Shown here: positions 1-10,776 of the stretch, piece after piece
Numbering within the stretch: position 1 is the first letter of the stretch
Layout of the letters: every line of letters begins with the position of its first letter
From: Emydura subglobosa
Lineage: Eukaryota > Chordata > Testudines > Chelidae
DNA: 64,000 nucleotides
Assembly: GCA_007922225.1 (NCBI GenBank)
Contig: ML679960.1
Span: forward strand, 696,032 to 760,031
Direction: 5' to 3'
Notes under the pieces: generated by a model
The model's input: only the letters and a program-made list of their open reading frames with translations
What the model was told of the DNA's origin: nothing
The model's database searches: none
Translations under genes and position numbers: made by a program

Positions 1-600
1 ACAAGGGGAGAAGCGTCCTGCTCCCTCGGTCACTAGCCACTGACTGAGCGGGCAGGCTTGGGTTTTATAAGCCTAGCCCCGCCTACCTGCTTCAGATCAG
101 GTGCTGCCTTCCTGGGTTCCAACCCCCAGGGGGCTTTGGCTCTCCCTCGGTGTCAATCTCTGAGGGAGGCCACACCTCCCGGCTACATTTCCATTACGCG
201 GAGAAACTAATGACGAAGTTAAGCATTTTTGATGCAATCCTCTGAACACAGAAGGAATTAAACAACGAAAGTGTCTTTGCTCAGAGTTCCCAGATCCTTT
301 CCAGTCAGCACTTATCCCAAAAGCGCTCTCAGCTTTTCTCAAGGCCATGTTCTCAGGGCTTATTCTGAGTCTTTTTTTTCCCCTTCTGCTTCTCAGAAAC
401 ACACAGACATACAGCTCCATCAATCAATGCTTTTTTCCTTGCATTTGCTGTATCATTCCCCAGGAAACCCCTCAGTCAGCATGGCATAGCTTCTGCTCAT
501 TCTTGCCAAGAGGGTCTGTGTTTTGGGCAGTGCCCTCCATTGTTTCAGCTATAACTAATCAAAGAGGCATTTAACCGCCCCTTCATTTAGCCTGAATGGA
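1..600 (-). repeat. Possible LTR-like remnant cut by the window edge
   Basis: The first 200 bases are clearly GC-richer than the AT-rich sequence that follows. On the minus strand they read as a promoter-like block with a TATAAAA box. I saw no coding similarity in any frame; the short open frames here are chance frames. By composition and layout it resembles the U3/R part of a solo LTR read on the minus strand, with the rest lying beyond the left edge. The right boundary is arbitrary. It could equally be an unrelated GC-rich dispersed repeat, so confidence is low. Confidence 0.3.
63..69 (-). promoter_or_regulatory. TATA-box-like motif in the LTR-like block
   Basis: The minus strand reads TATAAAA here inside a GC-rich context, as expected of an LTR promoter. 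A seven-base match is weak evidence alone; it is listed because of the surrounding composition. Confidence 0.22.
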
Positions 601-1540
601 AGAGTGGCTTTTATGCCTACCAGCTTCTTCAAAACAAAGTATTATTTATATTGCCAAAAGACGCACAGCACTCGAAGGAATGGGTTTAAAATAACACAGA
701 TCTATGCACATACTGTCTTACTTTTATTTGGCATTACTTTCAATCCCCTAAGCAGACATTACTTAGCTTTGGGCCATCCTGTTCCCTTGACTGCCAAGTT
801 ATAACTTACTTACTACAGATCTCAGACTCTCAATCACTCTTTGTCAGTCTGCAGCAGCTGATAACTTCCCATCATCTCCCTTTCTGCAGCAAAGATCTTT
901 TAACTGATAAGTGGCTTTTGATCTCCAGGTTCTCACAGCAAAGGTGCTATGTAACCAGGGTTAAGTCTGAGAAGTAGCATCTTCATGGCTATAAATCTGG
1001 CTATTGTGTTTGAGTGTTTGCTGGGATGCTTCTTATCTAAGACACTGTTTTATCTTTCCTGCTTGTTTTCTGTAACTATCACCTTTGATACAACTCCACA
1101 GCAAGTAACAAACGCAGTTTGCAAGTAACAAAATCCACCACGAACACACACAGAGAGGTAAAACAATATTCATAAAAATAATATAGGTATTTCCTAGTTC
1201 TCTACAGGATGAATGACAAACACTTCCAACTTTGCTTGGCAGGATTCTGATACAATTTCCGATCCTCCCCCACTTTTTTTCTTACTGCACTGTAAAGAAG
1301 AAACCACTTCCTGACGGAGAGAAAACCATTGCATACACCCTTTAAACTGTTTTGGAAACAATGATTCATACAGCAAAATGCTGACATACAATAATCAGTA
1401 TGAATATGAAACATCAGCTTTAATTTTTGTTTATTCATCTCCCAAATTCATTCCTAACCTAAATACCAACAATTTTATGAGGAAGGATCTCAAAGCACTA
1501 GGTGAACATTAATGAAGACTCACCATCCCTCTGAAGCAGG
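601..1540. other. Intronic sequence, nothing recognised
   Basis: AT-rich sequence without a supported coding frame or a repeat I could name. It may include the distal part of the LTR-like block to its left. Confidence 0.4.
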
Positions 1541-1690
1541 TAAATATTAATATTTCTATTCTACAGATAGGGAAACTGAGGCACAAAGTGACTTGTCTAA
1601 TATCACAAAGGGAATTTGGTACAGACATAGGAAGAGAACCCAGATCTCCTGCCTTTCAGTGCAGACTGCCTCCCAACAGGCACCAGAATA
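1541..1690 (-). repeat. MIR-like SINE fragment
   Basis: Contains the MIR core signature around 'ctacagatagggaaactgag', followed by a run resembling the 'gtgacttg' and 'gaacccagatctcctg' parts of MIR read in antisense. MIRs are ancient tRNA-derived SINEs of amniote genomes. The copy is degenerate and lies in antisense orientation. Confidence 0.6.
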
Positions 1691-3261
1691 CATCGCCAAA
1701 ACAAGAGTATCTTGATCTTGCCAATTCTTTGAAGTAACGATAGTCGGATTATGTAGCCATCAAACACAAATATTCCTGATTTTATGGCTCCAGGCAAGTG
1801 GATCTTAAAGATGAAAGGAGGAGGAGACTTTTCCTGCACAAAAGCAGCCAAACAAAATAATAAGGGACAAGCTTTGCTGTATAGATATTAAGAGGGATGT
1901 TACAGATTTAGCAGCAACTGGCAGGTATTAATGCTTGGTTTCATGACGTCAATGCCTAGCATTAAAATAACAGGCAGTAGTTATTACAACAGATTTTGAT
2001 GCCACTTTAAAGACATACCCACTGCACAGCTCTATCACTAGAGTCCATACCTTTCCCAATTATTTTTCCCTAAAAGTTGCCATAAACACCGTAGAGATGT
2101 CAAGTTACCTCTCTCGAAGGCACTGTATGATCAATAAAAAAAATTTGGATCACGTGTGATATCCATAAGAGTGAGGGACAACACAGGAAAAGCCAAAAAT
2201 ATTATGGGCAGACAACGGGCAAGTTTCCATCACATTGCTCCGCTAAGACACCCCAGTCTTCACCTGCAACATCTGAGCCTTTCATAAAGGTGACATGCAA
2301 AAGGGAAAAAAATTGGATTTGTGACCAATTTTGTTTTTTTATGATTATACAGAAAGCCTGAAAGTTTTTTTTTTTTTTTTTTTAAATCTACTTGTTTTTT
2401 TACATTTAAAAAAATCAAGGCTTGTCTGCTTGAAACATTCAATGATGACTGGAGAACTAGCAAAATGGTGACAATACAAGAATCAAGATGGGGAAAACTG
2501 AGCAACTGAGAAGGGAAAACTTTTTTTTAAACACCTGTATAACTTCTATGACTAACATTTTAGATTAAGGTTATAGTATTGCCAATCCTAAACATTGAAA
2601 AAGCATCAATCAGGCAACCAAAAATTGTCAGATTTTAAATCAAGAGATATTTTAAAAACAATGCATGCAGTGAGGGAGTTGATTTTGTTTGTTTGTTTTT
2701 TGGTTTGCCTTCTGTTTTTTGAACCATTAGGATACACTCAGGTCACGTTTTCAAGATTTACTCCAGAACCATGAGGGCCAGAAATTTTTCTTTTTTTTTA
2801 AATGAAATGTGAGATGATCACATAGTCACGACTCCAAGAACTAAACATCTAACATCACAAAACTCGTGACAAAATCATGTATCGGCAAACAATCCTTCAA
2901 TTAAGGTGTCACAATAAACATAATCCGAACTCTTCAACAAGATCTTCAGCACAACCAGAAAAGTTCAGGTTTTGAGGTAAAGATGGTGATCAAGATTTTT
3001 TTCAAAAATATTTTAGACTTTCTTCATAGATCATAAAGAATCAAAACGAGGCACAAGTCCAATGTTTAAATAATTTACAACTCAAATGATTTTGTGATTC
3101 TGGATGTTAAATAAAATCAAGCTCTTACTCATGATCTAAGTAGGTCAGGACTGAAGGCTTTGTTATACTCCTTTTACTGCTCCAGCACAACAGCTAAAGG
3201 AATATATTTCCCCCTTAACATTTATGCATTAACATTGGCAAGCTTTGCATGCCATCAACTT
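1691..3261. other. Intronic sequence, nothing recognised
   Basis: AT-rich DNA with several homopolymer runs, including about 19 T at 2,365-2,383. No coding frame, RNA gene or recognisable mobile element was seen. Confidence 0.5.
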
Positions 3262-3440
3262 AAAGGGCTTGTCTACACTTGGGATTTTACCAGCTTAAGT
3301 CCCCAGGTGGACACTTATTTCAGAATAGTAGGACTGTATCAAGAAAATACAGAAGCTCCACACCAGCTTAAAAGCCTAGCACTAGACTGTACACCACTAT
3401 CTCCCTATAGAATTTATATTGACAGACTTTGAGGAGAATT
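3262..3440. repeat. Possible DNA-transposon end
   Basis: Begins with 'agggcttgtctacacttggg', a terminus style often seen in short non-autonomous DNA elements of sauropsids. I could not find the matching inverted end nearby, so this may be a truncated copy. The open frame crossing it (3,160-3,432) shows no known protein features. Confidence 0.3.
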
Positions 3441-4639
3441 CTCTCTCATCCATTCAGACATTAGTGATTGTGACAAGGGCCTGCCAAGAAGATAAAGAGG
3501 CCAGTTACTCTATCTCGAAATGCTCTCAGAAGTTCAGAAAATCCCACTGACTGTGGCAGAAAGAAAGGAATGCAAAGATTCTTTGGCCATTGCTTTTCCT
3601 TTTCTTTTCCAGCTACTATTTTTGAACTCTTGTTTACATGTGACGGAATTAATTTTTTGCCTCAGGCACAAATCCAAGATCTTTACAATAATAAGAGAAA
3701 ACTAGGCTTTTGTTCCTTTATATTTATTTTAATAGCTAAGAAAATGAAAAACAATAAAAAAATCTCCTCCGACAGACAAAGTTATGAGAAAAAGGCTCTC
3801 AACTACAAAAGAGAAGCAACAGAAACAGTTACCAGTTTCTTCCAGATGTTGAATGAACATGACTATAAACAAGCTTCCTGTCAACTAAACACAATGCAGA
3901 TTTTTTGTAGGAGGAGAATCCTTTTTTTTACTTTATGATTTAAGGAACACTAATATTGAAGTCTTTTAAGCCTCAAATCTGAATTACCATACATTTCAAT
4001 AAAGTCCTCCAGAAGTCAACATATCCTACATTGTCAGAGAAATTTAACAATAGAGAAGTGACTAGAATCCGTATCAAATTCAGTTGTACATGCAGTTCCT
4101 TCCATGACAGCAACACTGAGTTTTACTACCACTGGGTTTTCCTGACCCTCTATAAGAGCTCTGCTGAAAGGACAGAGTTAACAGTAATGTGAGAAGACAG
4201 TACAGTGGCACTTCAAACAAGGGAATGCTTAATTCTCAAGTTTAAAAAAGAAATCCTGTCCTGAAAAGAAGGAGAAGTTTCTTAGCAGAGTGGATTTAAA
4301 TTCCTGACTTTCTGTATAGTTGTCTCCCCTGTTCATCTGAATAGCTTCTCTAGCAACACCTCTGACCAGCTCCCCACAATGCCCCACTGTGCCATCTTGG
4401 AAATATTACTCTAGATTATCCTGTGATGATAGCATGAGAAGCACTATCCATTACCACCTGTAAGGCTGTCTCAGTCACCACCAATTAGCTTTAATTATGT
4501 GTCTGAGCTTCTTCCTGTTGTCATGGAGGAAGCTTCAAGAGGAAAGGCATTTCTTTGTCCCAGTTTAGACAGTCATACTTAGCCAGTAAGACTTGGCACT
4601 TAGCCATGCACAGTTGTAAAGAGACTAGAAGAGTACAAT
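3441..4639. other. Intronic sequence, nothing recognised
   Basis: No supported gene or repeat. The frame at 3,570-3,938 lacks any recognisable domain and has AT-driven composition. The last 100 bases may already belong to the old DIRS copy that follows. Confidence 0.4.
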
Positions 4640-5243
4640 TTTCTCACAAACAGGTCAAGACTTTTGGGGTCCCTCCTTGAGGAGGATGATCCTGGCTGGA
4701 CCAGAAACTAACAAGATGTCAAATAGCTCGCAGGATTTCTCTGATTTGACTAACATCTCTATCTTCAGTGTCCCAGCAACCCTTAAGCATCTCCTGGAAA
4801 GACCTGAAGTCATACAGCACCAGTACCTGTGCGGAGAACACGCTTCATCCAGTGACAAAGATGAGAGTTCCTTTGGTTTCTCTGAGGGTGAGATGCTGTT
4901 GTTGATCTGTCCCTGAATCTGGTTCTTCCTTGTGCTCTAGCATAGGTGATCTGGCCAGGGACGCTGTTGGGGACAGACCCCTCTTCCTGGAGTCCAGTGG
5001 AGACTGGCTTCTCTATACCCAAGGTGGTGGACCAGTTTTCCAAATAGGCCGAGAGTGGCTTTACAGTAGGAATATGGCTGGCCTGTTTGGTATCAGCCTG
5101 ATCAGTGCCAGTCCTCATGAAACAATAATGCTGGGCCCTGTAGGGAAAGCTACTGGTCTCTCTGCAGCGTCCACCTAATCTCAGGGGAGAGGGTTCTCTG
5201 TTTGAAGAGGGGAAGAACGTTTGCCTTGGTGATAGTGAGGAGA
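4640..5243 (-). pseudogene. Old DIRS-type gag remnant, 3' portion (split by the younger DIRS)
   Basis: This block reads on the minus strand as a continuation of the gag-like frame at 10,777-11,479. An open minus-strand stretch (4,810-5,250) is rich in Ser, Arg, Thr and Pro, like the gag region of the intact DIRS element beside it. The order of local motifs also parallels the younger gag at about 8,660-9,200, for example the 'tcctggaaagacctgaa' part beside an acidic-cluster coding stretch. The simplest reading is one older DIRS copy interrupted by the 5,244-10,776 insertion. The left end is not sharply defined and might extend to about 4,540. It is broken and not expected to make protein. Confidence 0.55.
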
Positions 5244-5470
5244 AAAACAAGGTTACTTACCAGTAACTGATGTTCTTCGAGATGTGCTGCTCATGTCTGT
5301 TCCACTATAGGTGACTGCATGCCACCATGCACGGTTCCTGGAACTTTTTTCCCCTTAGCAGACCCCGTAGGGCCGGCTCCGGCGCCCCGTGGAGCCCCGT
5401 GCACATGCCATGGTATATGAGACACTGCTGGCCCTACACCCCCCTCAGTCCCTTCTTTCTGATAACTCCA
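5244..5470. repeat. DIRS terminal repeat, 3' end of the element
   Basis: The outermost 27 bases or so ('aaaacaaggttacttacc' and following) occur only at this end. From about 5,271 the sequence is the inverted counterpart of 10,575-10,776, sharing 'ttccactatagg', 'ttttttccccttagcaga' and 'tatatgag' blocks. Unequal ends of this kind are normal for DIRS termini. Confidence 0.85.
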
Positions 5471-5489
5471 GCAATGGGGACGGGTGCTG

Positions 5490-5604
5490 GGTTGTGGAAT
5501 GGACATGAACAACACATTTCGAAGAACATCAGTTACTGGTAAGTAACCTTGTTTTCTTCTTTGAGTGCTTGCTCATGTCCTTCCACTATACGTGACTAAC
5601 AAGC
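5490..5604. repeat. DIRS internal complementary region
   Basis: Positions 5,519-5,555 are the exact reverse complement (37 of 37) of the left terminus at 5,244-5,280. The following stretch, with 'gagtgcttgctcatgtcc', is complementary to the opposite terminus near 10,750-10,776. Complements of both ends joined side by side is the arrangement DIRS elements use as template for completing their ends through a circular intermediate. Confidence 0.8.
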
Positions 5605-5645
5605 AATATCTTTAGAGGTGGGTTGGAATTACCGGTGAGCTTCCC

Positions 5646-6573
5646 TCAGCACCACTCTGCCGAATCCCACATCCTCTCTCGCTTGCTGGACAATGGTGTA
5701 GTGGGATGTGAAGGTATGCACCGATGACCAGGTGGCAGCTTTGCAGATGTCCTGCAGGGGCTCTCACTAGGAAGGCTGTAGATGAAGCTTGTGCTCTGGT
5801 TGAATGTGCTGTGATGGTCCGGAAGCAGCATCCTCACCTGCTCGTAGCAGAACTTGATGATGATCCACGAGGAGATGTGCTGGGTGGAGACAGGTGAGCC
5901 TTTCATCCGGTCGGTCACTGCGACGAAGGGCTGAGTCGATTTCCGGAATGGCTTTGTGAGCTCGATGTAGAAGGCCAGGGCTCATCTCACGTCCAGCGAA
6001 TGCCATCTCCTCTCCTCCTCCGAACTGTGAGGTTTGGAAAAAAAACACAGGGAGAAAAATACCTTGGTTACAATGAAATTGGGAAACCACCTTGGGTAGG
6101 AAGACCGGATGCGGCCTCAGCTGAACCTTGTCCTTAGAGAATACTGTATAAGGGGGCTCGGAGATCAAAGCCCTAATCTTGGAGACCCTCCTGGCTGAGG
6201 TAATGACCACCAGGAAGGCTAGCTTCCATGAAAGGATGAACAGAGGGCATGAAGCAAGGGATTCAAAGGGGGGCCCTGTGAGCCTCAAGACGACCAGGTT
6301 GAGATCCCAGGGAAGCACCAAATCACAGACCTGCGGATAAAGCCTCTCCATCCCCTTGAGGAACATGACCAACATGGGGTGGGAGAACAGCAGCTCTAGC
6401 GGCTGATGGAAGGACAAAATGGCCACCAGGTGAACCTTCAACGAGACCAGCGCCAGAGCCTGGAGCTTTAGCTGAAGCAGGTACTCCAGGATCGCCTGTA
6501 TAGGCGAGAGGCTAGGCGGAATACCCCAGGACTCCACCCAACAGGAAAACCACCTCCATTTAGCCTGATACAT
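5646..6573 (-). pseudogene. DIRS tyrosine recombinase, frameshifted
   Basis: The 268-residue frame at 5,767-6,573 carries the body of a DIRS recombinase, with stretches such as 'VLPWDLNLVVLRLTGPPFE' and 'SWKLAFLVVITSARRVS' typical of this family. The C-terminal part moves to the frame at 5,646-5,918. A His-x-x-Arg signature of the catalytic domain is readable in a neighbouring frame at 5,795-5,806. Tyrosine recombinases integrate the circular DNA copy instead of a DDE integrase. The frame changes show that it is inactive. Confidence 0.75.
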
Positions 6574-6649
6574 GACCTGTGTAGAAGGCTTCCTGCTGCC
6601 AAGCTATCTCCCTCCGTCAGCCAGAGCCTCCAGGCCGTGAGGTGAAGGG

Positions 6650-7235
6650 AGTCCAGGTCCGGGTGCAACAGGCGACCATGGGAGAGAAGGTCATGTCGCC
6701 TCGGGAGCTCCAGGGGTGGGGCGATCGAAAGGTCCAGCAGCATGCTGAACCAGTGCCATCTTGGCCAGGCTGGAGCAATGAGTGTAATGTTCGCTCTGTC
6801 CCTCTTTATTTTCAGCAGGACCTTGGGCAGAAGCAGAATGGGCGGGAACGCATACATGAGGATCCCTGTCCAGTCCACGAGGAATGCGTTGGAAATCGAC
6901 CCAGTGTTGTGACTTCGGAGCGAGCAGAACCTCGGACACTTCGTGTTCCAGGCCAACACAAACAGGTCCAGTTGGGAAACGCCCCACTTCTGGAAGATCA
7001 TAGCCACCACCTCTGGGTGCAACAGCCAGTTGTGGAGGGCTAGAAACCACCTGCTGAGATGATCTGCTTCGTCATTCCTTACTCCCAGGAGGTGAGAGTC
7101 AGTCAAGTGGAAATTGTGCCTCATGGCAAAGTCCCACAGATGGATAGCTTCCTCACAGAGGGCCGAGGAGCACACTCCCCCCTGCCTGTTTATGCAAAAC
7201 ATGGCTGCAGTGTTGTCCGTCAGCACCTGCACCAC
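6650..7235 (-). pseudogene. DIRS RNase H-like domain
   Basis: Near the start of this 255-residue frame is 'VLTDNTAAMFCINRQGG', then an 'HLWDFAMRHNFHL' block and 'NDEADHLSR', all characteristic of the RNase H domain after DIRS reverse transcriptase. The domain degrades the RNA strand of the RNA/DNA hybrid. It follows the RT block directly on the minus strand and runs into the linker before the recombinase. Plus-strand frames over the same bases are antisense shadows. Confidence 0.75.
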
Positions 7236-7292
7236 TCTGCCTGTGGAATCGGAGGAACACCTTGCACGCTAGGCGAATGGCCCTCATCTCCT

Positions 7293-8121
7293 TCACGTTG
7301 ATGTGCAGACACTGCTCCTCCCCGGACCAGAGCCCGAGTGCCTAGGTTGGCTCTGATGTTGGTTCCCCATCCTACATTCGACACATCGGAAATTAGAGTG
7401 ACCGACGGGACCAGTTCCCTGAATGGAACCTCCTTCATCACTGCCCTGGGAGTCCACCACCGGTTTAGGGAGGGTTAGACGGGTGGGGGAACTGTGACCA
7501 CCCGGTCCAATGGGTGTCTTCTCGGCACATATACCGAGGCCAACCATGCCTGAAGTGGTCTGAGCTTCAGGCAAGTTAGTCTTACTACGTACGTGAAGGA
7601 CGCCATGTGGCCTAACAGCTGTAGGCAGTGCCTGGCTGTTGTCATGGAGCACTGGTGCAGCTGGGAGATGATAGAGACCATCGCCTTGAAACGTGGCTGA
7701 GGCAGGAAGGCTCTGGCCTGGGAAGCGTCCAGGGTGGCCCCAATGAATTCTATGCGTTGCACTGGGGTTAGCACGGACTTCTGTTAGTTTATGAGTAGTC
7801 CCAGCTCCTGAATATGGAGCAAGTGAGGGTCATGCTGTTCTGCACTTGGGACCGAGACCAGCCCCTGATCAGCCAATCGTCCAGGTAAGGAAATATTTGC
7901 ACACCCTTTCGTCTCAGGTGGGTAGCCACTACTGCCATGCACTTGAACACCCTTGAAGCCGAAGATAGGCCGAAGGGTAGGGCTGTAAACTGGTAGTGGG
8001 AGCCAGCCACCGTGAAATGGAGAAAATGCCTGTGGCTGGGGAGGACAGACACATGAAAGGGAGGTCCTAAATAGACTGCTGCACCTTCTGGGACAGGCCC
8101 AAGGACTGCAGCCATGAGCAC
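7293..8121 (-). pseudogene. DIRS reverse transcriptase, split by stop codons
   Basis: The frame at 7,789-8,121 contains 'ALPFGLSSASRVFKCMA' and the catalytic YLDD (encoded at 7,867-7,887) in the 'FPYLDDWLI' context typical of DIRS RTs. A stop near 7,785 separates it from the frame at 7,475-7,774, which has 'RIEFIGATLDASQARAFLP', the usual next block. A further frame at 7,220-7,441 has 'SDVSNVGWGTNI', leading into RNase H. The catalytic motif survives but the gene is fragmented. Confidence 0.82.
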
Positions 8122-8275
8122 CTACTCATGCAGATGGCGGAGGCTATGGCGCTGCCTGCCGAGTCAGCAGCATCACAGGACATCTGAAGTGCTGCCCTAG
8201 CTATCGTGGTTCCTTCCTCCATGATGGTGCTAAAGTCTGCAGCCTGGTCCTGGGGCAGGGCCTCAGCGAACCACC

Positions 8276-10430
8276 TTAGGGAGTCCCATAGATTGAAATT
8301 ATATCTACCCAGGAGGGCCTGATGGTTTGCAATCCTGAACTGTAGGCTTGCCATAGAATAAACCTCTCATTGTCCTCGTTCTTGGTTGTGGACGCTGGCT
8401 GACCTTGCCTGTCTCTCTGGTTAGCCGTGTCTACTACCAGAGCTCCCGGGGCAGGGTGAGTGAACAAATACTCAAACCCCTCAGCCTGGACGTAATATTT
8501 TTTCTTGGCCACCTTTGACGTAGGGGTGACCGAGGAAGGGGTTTGCCACAGGGCCTTTACAATCTTAAAGACCCTTTTGTGGACTGGGTGGGCCACTCTT
8601 GCTGGGGCAGTCTCAGCCAGCACATTAAAGAGGCTATCTTCTGACTCTTAACTCCTTCGCCTCCAGCCCCAAGTTGGAGGCCACCCTCTTGAGGAGCTCC
8701 TGGTGTGCCCTGAAATCCTCCAGTGGCACTGAGTGGTCCCGGCAGACTGCCTCATCAGGTGAGGAGGAGGAAGACTACTGAGGTGCATCCTGTGGGTGCG
8801 CCCCCCCTCCTGGAGAAGGGTTGCATCCGCTGCGGGTCCCTCCATGGGGTCCGACTCCTCGTCCGAGGAGTGGTGTCTATGGGCCTTCTCCTGTGCCAGA
8901 GGCACGGACTGCACCCCTGATGACATAATGGATTGGGGCCCCGGCCCCAGCTGGATGCCCCATGGGGCCCAATATAGCCATTATTGCGGCCATTGTCCCT
9001 GGGGCCAACTCGGGGTTGACTGCGCCACAAGCTGCGATGCTTTGTGGGGGCATCAGCTCTCCCGACTACTGTCCCCCCCCGGGAGACCCCGAGTCATCCT
9101 CACAGTCAGAGGCCTTGGACCAGTGGTGCCTTGTACGGCCTCGGTTCTGGGCACCCTTCCGTGCCGAGGACCATTCTCTCAATGTCTCTGACCTGGAGGA
9201 CAATGAGGACTGCCTCCATTGCCACTAGCGGTGCCAACCAACGGAGGTGCACTCTGAAGAGCTAGAGGTACCGGAGTGTCATCTCGGTACCAATGATTTC
9301 TGCTGCTGCTTGCCTTGCGGCCCTGCAGACACCTTAGGTGACTGAGGTTGGCGCTGCTCCGAACTCCTTAGTGCTGAGCCAGACTCCAGCGACCTGGTTC
9401 TGCATCGTGGACTGCGCAGTGCCAGGTCTTCCTCCAGTGACTGGGTTCCGTGCCTTCTCGGTGCGGGAGAACTCCTCAGTGCCAGGTCCTCTGATGGCAA
9501 CTGGGTTCTGTGCCGTCTAGGTACGGGTGAACTCCTCGGTGCAGGGGATCTGGAATGGGAGCTGCCCGAGCACCGCCTGGCAGACCTCGACCAGTGCCGT
9601 CTCCTGGCATGCGCTGTCTCCAGTGCCGGGGATCGACATTGGCGCCGAGAGGGAGACTCCATGTCTTGTGCCAGAGCAGGTCGGCTTGATGCTGCCAAGC
9701 TGGAGTGACTACTGGGGAAGCGGCTCTGCTCTACCCTCGGATACCATCTCGCAGAAGGTCTTCCTCCCCGTACCGGGAATCTCCACCACCATTCAGGGGA
9801 ACCCAACACGGGTTTCCCCCGTGACACTGGCCCCTTCTCCCTCGGCGGGGGGGGCGGAGGTGGTGTAGGCAAGGCCAACAAGGCTCTTGCCGCCTGAAAA
9901 GCCTCCGGTGTCAATGGTGTCAGCAGGGGCACTTTCCCACTCCCAGGAGTTGGGGGAGGCTCCCTGACTGGAGATGCAGGTACCAGAGAAGACTCAATGT
10001 GCTGGATCCAGTGCATCTCCGTACTCAACCCTGCCTGTACCCACGGCGCAGGAGTCTCCACGCTCCGCACGTTGCTTCTTCCTCTTCAGTGCCAGCGATA
10101 TTACGTGGTGCCAAGTCGAGGGCGGTGCTGGAGATATTACACGGTTCCAAGTCGAGGGCGGTGCCGGCGATGCTCTCTGTACCGAGGTCACGCTCGGTAT
10201 CGAGGTGGAGTGGGCCGGCTTGGACACCGGGCGGAGCGCTGCCTCCATCAACAGGGCTTTCAACTGGATTTCTCAGTCCTTCTGAGTCTTCAACTTAAAA
10301 GCCCTGCAGATCTTACACTTCTCTTTTCTGTGGGCTTCTCCCAAGCACTTAAGACAGCGGTCATGGGGGTTGCTGAGTGGGAAGGCCTTTCCACAGGAGG
10401 CACACAGCTTGAATCCCGGTGACCGGTGCA
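8276..10430 (-). pseudogene. DIRS gag-like ORF1, fragmented
   Basis: Read from 10,430 down. It starts with a Cys/His cluster at 10,306-10,404 (CxxC-x9-H-x2-C-x2-C-LGE-x-H-x4-C-x2-C), then an in-frame stop that could come from a decayed CpG Arg codon. Next come a Lys/Arg-rich stretch, a frame change near 10,000-10,070, and a 263-residue Pro/Ser/Arg-rich frame (9,279-10,070) with many Arg-Ser pairs. Further pieces continue at 8,648-8,926 and 8,067-8,623. ORF1 of DIRS elements is thought to encode a nucleic-acid-binding gag-like protein. Function is inferred from position and composition. Confidence 0.65.
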
Positions 10431-10574
10431 TAGCCCGGCCACTCGAAGTCTCCGCAGGGAGTTGCCTTATCTCTAACTACACTTAACAACTACTTAACTA
10501 ACTAAAATTAACTTAGAATATCAAACAAGTCCAAACAAAGGGAACAGTACTTGCTGAGAGCAAGGATAATTCCA

Positions 10575-10776
10575 ACAACCACCACAGGTGGAAAGAAGGA
10601 ACTGAGGGGGAGTAGGGCCAGCAACGCCTCATATACTGCGGCTTGTGCGCAGAGCTCCAGGGGGCGCCCGAGCCAGCCCTACAGTATCTGCTAAGGGGAA
10701 AAAAGGTCTGAGTAACCGTGCATGGAGGCATGCACACACCTATAGTGGAATGGACATGAGCAAGCACTCGAAGAAC
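10575..10776. repeat. DIRS terminal repeat, 5' end of the element
   Basis: Reverse complement of most of 5,271-5,470: 'cctatagtggaatggacatg', 'tctgctaaggggaaaaaa' and 'cctcatata' have clear counterparts at the other end. It ends with 'ctcgaagaac' and lacks the extra outer bases of the left terminus. Confidence 0.82.

Larger units (their letters stand above)
5244..10776 (-). mobile_element. DIRS-type tyrosine-recombinase retrotransposon, nearly full length, degenerate
   Basis: Read on the minus strand, it has the gene order of DIRS elements: Ser/Arg-rich gag, then reverse transcriptase and RNase H, then a tyrosine recombinase. It lacks LTRs. It has inverted terminal repeats of about 200 bp (5,271-5,470 against 10,575-10,776). 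An internal complementary region at 5,490-5,604 joins the complements of both ends, the hallmark of DIRS circle-based replication. Conserved RT (YLDD), RNase H and recombinase stretches are readable, but frames are interrupted by stops and frameshifts, so the copy is dead. It sits in an intron in the same orientation as the host gene, inside an older DIRS copy. Confidence 0.87.

Noticed and set aside
3570..3938. The 122-codon plus-strand frame.
   Set aside because: AT-driven composition, no domain, no splice or start context, and no conservation evidence.
5767..10430. Many long plus-strand frames over the DIRS element (for example 6,642-7,043, 8,796-9,191, 9,527-9,868).
   Set aside because: They are antisense to recognisable gag, RT, RNase H and recombinase sequence and arise from its GC-rich codons.
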